A stretch of 10,280 nt of DNA, from contig JBIILZ010000127.1 of NCBI GenBank assembly GCA_044338255.1, positions 1 to 10,280 on the forward strand, in the 5' to 3' direction. Within the stretch, counting starts at the first letter, position 1. Every line of letters begins with the position of its first letter. The position numbers were made by a program, and so were the translations under genes. The notes beneath the pieces were generated by a model. It made no database searches and had not been told where the DNA came from. It saw only the letters and a program-made list of their open reading frames with translations. Shown piece after piece: positions 6,739 to 10,280 of the stretch. Origin of the DNA: CAIUVD01 sp044338255 (GTDB taxonomy: Bacteria > Planctomycetota > UBA11346).

Positions 6739-8292
6739 ATGCGCTTCCTCCATCGTCTCGCCTTCGCGCTCGTCGCGTTCGGCGCCGTGCTCAGCGCCGC
6801 TGAGCCGGCAGTCAAGAAACCCAACATCCTGGTGATCTGGGGTGACGACATCGGCAACCAGAACATCAGCTTCAACAGCCGCGGCATGATGGGCTACCAA
6901 ACGCCGAACATCGACCGCATCGCCAAAGAGGGTGTATCGTTCACCGATTACTATGCGCAGCAGAGCTGCACGGCAGGTCGTGCCGCATTCATCGGCGGCT
7001 CTGTCCCGTTGCGCAACGGCATGCTCAAAGTCGGCTTGCCCGGCGCAAAAGAAGGCTGGCAGAAGACTGACGTGACCATGGCCACCGTCCTGAAGAGCCA
7101 GGGCTATGCCACCGGTCAGTTCGGCAAGAATCACCAAGGCGACCGTGACGAGCATCTGCCGACGATGCACGGCTTCGACGAGTTTCTCGGCAACCTGTAC
7201 CACCTTAATGCCGAAGAAGAGCCAGAGAATCTCGACTACCCGAAGGATCCCGAATTCCGCAAAAAGTACGGTCCCCGCGGCGTGCTGAAGTGTAAGGCTG
7301 ACGGCAAGGGCGGCCAAACGATCGAAAACACCGGTCCGCTGACCAAGAAGCGCATGGAAACCATCGATGATGAAACCATCGCCGCCGCGAAGGATTTCAT
7401 CACCCGTCAGGCAAAGGCCGGCCAGCCGTTCTTTTGCTGGTGGAATGGTACGCGCATGCATTTTCGCACCCATGTCAAAGCTGAGCACAAGGGCATCTCA
7501 GGCCAGGACGAATACAGCGACGGCATGGTCGAACACGACCTGCAGGTTGGCGAACTGCTCAAGGTCATCGACGACCTCGGCCTCGCGGACAACACCATTG
7601 TGCAGTATTCCACTGATAATGGTGTGCACTACAACACTTGGCCCGATGCCGGCACCACGCAGTTCCGCAGTGAAAAGAACACCAACTGGGAAGGCGCCTA
7701 CCGCGTCTCGTGCTTCGCACGTTGGCCCGGCCATTTTCTGGCCGGAACCACCCTCAATGGCATCGTTGCGCACGAAGACTGGCTGACCACCTTCGCCGCA
7801 GTCGCCGGTGCGCCGGACATCAAGGAAAAGCTCCTCGTCGGTGTGGAGCTCAACGGACGCACTTACAAGAACCACCTCGATAGCTATAACCAACTCGACT
7901 ACTTGAGCGGCAAAGCGAAAGAGTCGCCGCGCAAAGAGTTCATCTATGTGAACGATGTCGGCGAGATCGTCGCGGCCCGCGTAGGCGACTGGAAGGTCGT
8001 CTACATGGAAAATCGCGCCGAAACGGTAGCCCTCTGGCGCGAGCCGTTTGTCGAACTGCGCGCCCCGCTGCTGTTCAACCTGCGCCGCGATCCACTGGAA
8101 AAGGCCCAGCACAATGCGCAGACCTACAATGACTGGTGGCTCGATCGCGTGTTCCTGATCACGCCAGCCACGGACATCGTCGGAAAGTTCCTCAAGACCA
8201 TGATCGAGTACCCGCCCAGCCAGACGGCAGGGTCTTTCAATTTGAGCAAGATGCAGCAGCAAATCGAAGAGATGTCTAAGGCCAGCAAGTAA
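6739..8292 (+). CDS. Exported arylsulfatase (type I, formylglycine-dependent)
   Basis: The 517-residue protein has a signal peptide (hydrophobic 7-19, cleavage near SA/AE at 20-21) and a complete sulfatase active site. D36 and D37 (WGDDIG) with D293 and N294 (STDNG) are the expected calcium ligands. C77 in CTAGR (77-81) is the C-x-A-x-R formylglycine site with R81. K130 and H132 (GKNH), a His in MHFRTH (H241 or H245) and K313 (SEKNTNWEGAYR) complete the sulfate-binding pocket. Length and order match alkaline-phosphatase-fold arylsulfatases. The substrate cannot be read from sequence; sulfated polysaccharides or aryl sulfates are both possible. AAAGGA (6729-6734) lies just 4 bases before the ATG. 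The gene starts 24 bp after the small secreted protein and is followed by a strong terminator, so it is the last gene of the FGE operon. Confidence 0.94.
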   Translation: MRFLHRLAFALVAFGAVLSAAEPAVKKPNILVIWGDDIGNQNISFNSRGMMGYQTPNIDRIAKEGVSFTDYYAQQSCTAGRAAFIGGSVPLRNGMLKVGLPGAKEGWQKTDVTMATVLKSQGYATGQFGKNHQGDRDEHLPTMHGFDEFLGNLYHLNAEEEPENLDYPKDPEFRKKYGPRGVLKCKADGKGGQTIENTGPLTKKRMETIDDETIAAAKDFITRQAKAGQPFFCWWNGTRMHFRTHVKAEHKGISGQDEYSDGMVEHDLQVGELLKVIDDLGLADNTIVQYSTDNGVHYNTWPDAGTTQFRSEKNTNWEGAYRVSCFARWPGHFLAGTTLNGIVAHEDWLTTFAAVAGAPDIKEKLLVGVELNGRTYKNHLDSYNQLDYLSGKAKESPRKEFIYVNDVGEIVAARVGDWKVVYMENRAETVALWREPFVELRAPLLFNLRRDPLEKAQHNAQTYNDWWLDRVFLITPATDIVGKFLKTMIEYPPSQTAGSFNLSKMQQQIEEMSKASK

Positions 8293-8312
8293 CTGAGCTT
8301 CGTTGAGCAAGC

Positions 8313-8349
8313 ACTGCACCCGCCGTCGCCTGACGGCGGGTGCAGTTTT
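8313..8349 (+). terminator. Intrinsic terminator after the sulfatase gene
   Basis: A perfect 15-bp stem (8313-8327 paired with 8332-8346) closes a 4-base loop GCCT and is followed by a T run (8346-8349). It is GC-rich and lies 20 bp past the sulfatase stop. It ends the FGE-small protein-sulfatase operon and makes upstream start sites for the next gene, such as TTG 8303, unlikely. Confidence 0.88.
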
Positions 8350-8471
8350 GGTATCAGCGACCGTTTCATTTAACAGGAGCCAACCGCAGCGACGGCAGTG
8401 CATGCCGCTCATCGGTCTCGCATTAACCGTCGCTCCGATTTTCCCCTGTGCACTTGCTGACGATTATCCTC

Positions 8472-8477
8472 AGGAAG
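8472..8477 (+). promoter_or_regulatory. Ribosome binding site that fixes the GTG start of the HAD-2H gene
   Basis: AGGAAG lies 8 bases before GTG 8486-8488. The in-frame ATG at 8402 and TTG at 8303 have no such site, and the signal peptide fits only the GTG start cleanly. Confidence 0.7.
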
Positions 8478-8485
8478 ACCGATCC

Positions 8486-10117
8486 GTGAAACAGACCCTC
8501 ATCGCCGTCGCACTCTTCATCGTGCTGGCATTCACCACCATGGCGCAGGCCGCCGACCCGTTGCCATCGTGGAATGACGGCCCGGCCAAACAGTCCATCA
8601 TCGCTTTCGTCGAGAAGGTGACCAAGCCCGGTTCGCCCGACTTCCTGCCAATCCCCGAACGTATCGCGGTGTTCGATAACGACGGTACGCTGTGGAGCGA
8701 ACAGCCGGTGCCGGTTCAATTCTACTTTGTGGCTGACCGCGTGAAGGCGCTCGCGCCGCAGCACCCCGAGTGGAAGGACAAGGAACCGTTTGCCTCGATC
8801 CTCAAGGGCGATCTGGAGGCCGCGCTCGAAAGCAGCGGCGACCATGGATTGATGGAGCTCTTCATGGCCACGCACACCGGCATGACCACCGACGAATTTG
8901 CGCAGCTGGTCAAGGACTGGATCGCGACCGCGAAGCATCCGACCACCGGCAAGCGCTTCCTCGACATGACCTATCAGCCGATGCTTGAAGTGCTCGCTTA
9001 CTTGCGCACGAACGGCTTCAAAAACTTCATCGTCTCCGGTGGCGGCATCGAGTTCATGCGCGTGTGGACGGAAGCGGCCTACGGCATCCCGCCGGAACAG
9101 GTCGTCGGCAGCAGCATGAAGACGAAATTCGAACTGCGCGACGGCAAGGCTGTACTCGTGCGCCTGCCGGCGCTGAACTTCAACGACGACAAGGCCGACA
9201 AGCCCGTTGGCATCAACCAGCACATCGGTCGCCGGCCGATCGCCGCCTTCGGCAATTCCGTCGGCGACCAGCAGATGCTGGAATATACGCACAGCGGCAG
9301 TGGCGCACGGTTCGAATTGCTCGTGCTGCATGATGATGCGAAGCGTGAGTTTGCTTACGGTCCTGCGCGCGGGTTACCTGACGTCAAATATGGTTACTTT
9401 ACATCTGCACTAGAGGACCACGCCAAGAAGGACGGCTGGACCGTGGTCAGCATGAAGGACGATTGGAAGCTGGTCTTCCCGTCTGAGATCACCGCCATCG
9501 ACATCCTGCTCCAGCCGGACGCGACGATGCTCAAGCACGCCGCGGCCGACAACGCCCGCCTGCTGAAAGACTACCCGAAAAGCTTCGCCCTCGACGCCGA
9601 GCACACGCCGCACATCACGATGATCCAGTGCTTCGTTCGCACGGCTGACCTCGACAAGCTCTATGCCGCCGTAGAGAAGGTTCTGGCTGCAGCCGACGTG
9701 AACGAGATGAAGCTGGAAGCTTTTAAGCGCTATTACATCCCCGCTGGTGGCGGGCTGGGAGTCGCCGGCATCTGCGCCAAGCCAACGCCGGAGATCCTCA
9801 AGCTGCAAGCGGACATCATTGCCGCCGCGGCCCCGTTCAATCTGAGGAGCGGACCCATCGGCGCATTTACCGCAGCCCACGATGATCCGACGATCGACGC
9901 GGCCATCATTCAATACGTGTCCACATTCGAGCAAATCGGAGCTGGCGAGAAATTCAATCCGCACGTCAGCACCGGCAACGGGCCGACGGCGTATCTCGAT
10001 CAGATGATCGCTGAGCCGTTCGCGTCGTTTACCTTTTCACCAGCAGGTGCGGCGGTCTATCAACTAGGTCCATTCGGAACGGCAGTCAAGGAACTCAAAA
10101 CTTGGATTCTGAAGTAA
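8486..10117 (+). CDS. Exported fusion: HAD-superfamily phosphatase + 2H phosphoesterase (2'-5' RNA ligase-like)
   Basis: The 543-residue protein starts with a signal peptide (hydrophobic 4-18, cleavage at AQA/AD about 22-23). Residues 30-330 form a HAD hydrolase of the phosphoserine-phosphatase type: motif I VFDNDGT (62-68, D64 nucleophile and D66), motif II FIVSGG (S184) and motif IV FGNSVGDQ (255-262, D261). Residues 335-543 form a 2H phosphoesterase domain with both histidine motifs, PHITM (H376, T378) and PHVST (H493, S495). The HAD part ends at DDWKLVF and the 2H part begins at ITAIDILL with almost no linker. Phosphomonoesterase plus phosphodiesterase-type activity on a nucleotide or other phosphate ester is the family-based guess; the substrate is unknown. 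GTG 8486 is chosen for its AGGAAG site; ATG 8402 would add 28 residues including a second hydrophobic stretch. It lies beyond the sulfatase terminator, so it is probably transcribed separately, although no clear promoter is seen in 8347-8471. Confidence 0.88.
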   Translation: MKQTLIAVALFIVLAFTTMAQAADPLPSWNDGPAKQSIIAFVEKVTKPGSPDFLPIPERIAVFDNDGTLWSEQPVPVQFYFVADRVKALAPQHPEWKDKEPFASILKGDLEAALESSGDHGLMELFMATHTGMTTDEFAQLVKDWIATAKHPTTGKRFLDMTYQPMLEVLAYLRTNGFKNFIVSGGGIEFMRVWTEAAYGIPPEQVVGSSMKTKFELRDGKAVLVRLPALNFNDDKADKPVGINQHIGRRPIAAFGNSVGDQQMLEYTHSGSGARFELLVLHDDAKREFAYGPARGLPDVKYGYFTSALEDHAKKDGWTVVSMKDDWKLVFPSEITAIDILLQPDATMLKHAAADNARLLKDYPKSFALDAEHTPHITMIQCFVRTADLDKLYAAVEKVLAAADVNEMKLEAFKRYYIPAGGGLGVAGICAKPTPEILKLQADIIAAAAPFNLRSGPIGAFTAAHDDPTIDAAIIQYVSTFEQIGAGEKFNPHVSTGNGPTAYLDQMIAEPFASFTFSPAGAAVYQLGPFGTAVKELKTWILK

Positions 10118-10175
10118 CCGTTTGAGTCCCCGTCTTAATGGCATGTGACCCTTTGATCTGAACCTCAGCTCTCCT

Positions 10176-10280
10176 AGGAGCCTGTCGGGAATAGATTCGG
10201 TCGGCTGACTCGGTCTCGTCCGGCATCTCCGGCGTTGGCAAAACGGTCAGATAGCTCCCGCTATCCGCCCGCTTTGCCGC
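10176..10280. mobile_element. Second MITE-like copy, inverted and cut by the window end
   Basis: The reverse complement of these 105 bases aligns without gaps to 1300-1404, with 8 differences, including the terminal AGGAGCCTGTCGG. Most changes are in the inner part of the terminal repeat. The internal hairpin is kept (GATAGC/GCTATC with a loop change). The tip at 10176 faces left, towards the tip at 1404 of the first copy. The base run TCCTAGGA (10173-10180) overlaps the tip and makes an 8-bp palindrome. Confidence 0.75.

Noticed and set aside
8303..8485. TTG 8303 or ATG 8402 as start of the HAD-2H gene
   Set aside because: TTG 8303 lies upstream of the terminator hairpin, which would then be translated, and neither start has a ribosome binding site; GTG 8486 has AGGAAG and a clean signal peptide.

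Overview
The window looks like a chromosomal segment from a high-GC Gram-negative bacterium. An exported sulfatase, a true formylglycine-generating enzyme (FGE) and Sec signal peptides ending in A-x-A/AE would suit the Planctomycetes-Verrucomicrobia-Lentisphaerae group. That placement is an inference from gene content only; no rRNA or marker gene is present.

Layout from left to right: (1) 1-122 looks like the end of an insertion sequence whose body lies outside the window. (2) 123-1240 is the remnant of a minus-strand gene for a membrane-anchored helical sensor-like protein, cut at its 3' end by that IS end and at its 5' end by a 164-bp MITE-like element (1241-1404) with 20-bp perfect terminal inverted repeats. 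(3) 1499-2410 (minus) is a TerC-family membrane protein. (4) 2461-2564 is an eight-unit, 13-bp tandem repeat filling most of the divergent control region. (5) 2586-5330 (plus) is a 914-residue fusion of FolD, homocysteine S-methyltransferase and MetF-like domains. (6) 5397-8346 is a compact sulfatase operon: a near-consensus promoter that predicts a leaderless mRNA, an exported FGE, a small secreted Pro/Ala-rich protein with a C-x-C motif, an arylsulfatase with a CTAGR maturation site, and a strong intrinsic terminator. (7) 8486-10117 is an exported fusion of a HAD phosphatase and a 2H phosphoesterase. (8) 10176-10280 is a second, inverted copy of the MITE-like element, cut by the window edge.

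The sulfatase operon appears self-contained. The sulfatase carries the Cys that must become formylglycine, the FGE carries both catalytic Cys, and both have signal peptides, so maturation should happen outside the cytoplasm. The small protein between them overlaps the FGE gene by 4 bp and may be part of the same process. The downstream HAD-2H protein is exported too but has its own ribosome binding site beyond the terminator.

The most unusual gene is the one-carbon fusion. Its central homocysteine methyltransferase domain keeps the zinc-binding cysteines. The FolD domain has lost the catalytic lysine and aspartate, and the MetF-like domain has lost the usual Glu, His and Asp. The two MITE-like copies face each other across about 8.8 kb and so bracket everything from terC to the HAD-2H gene.
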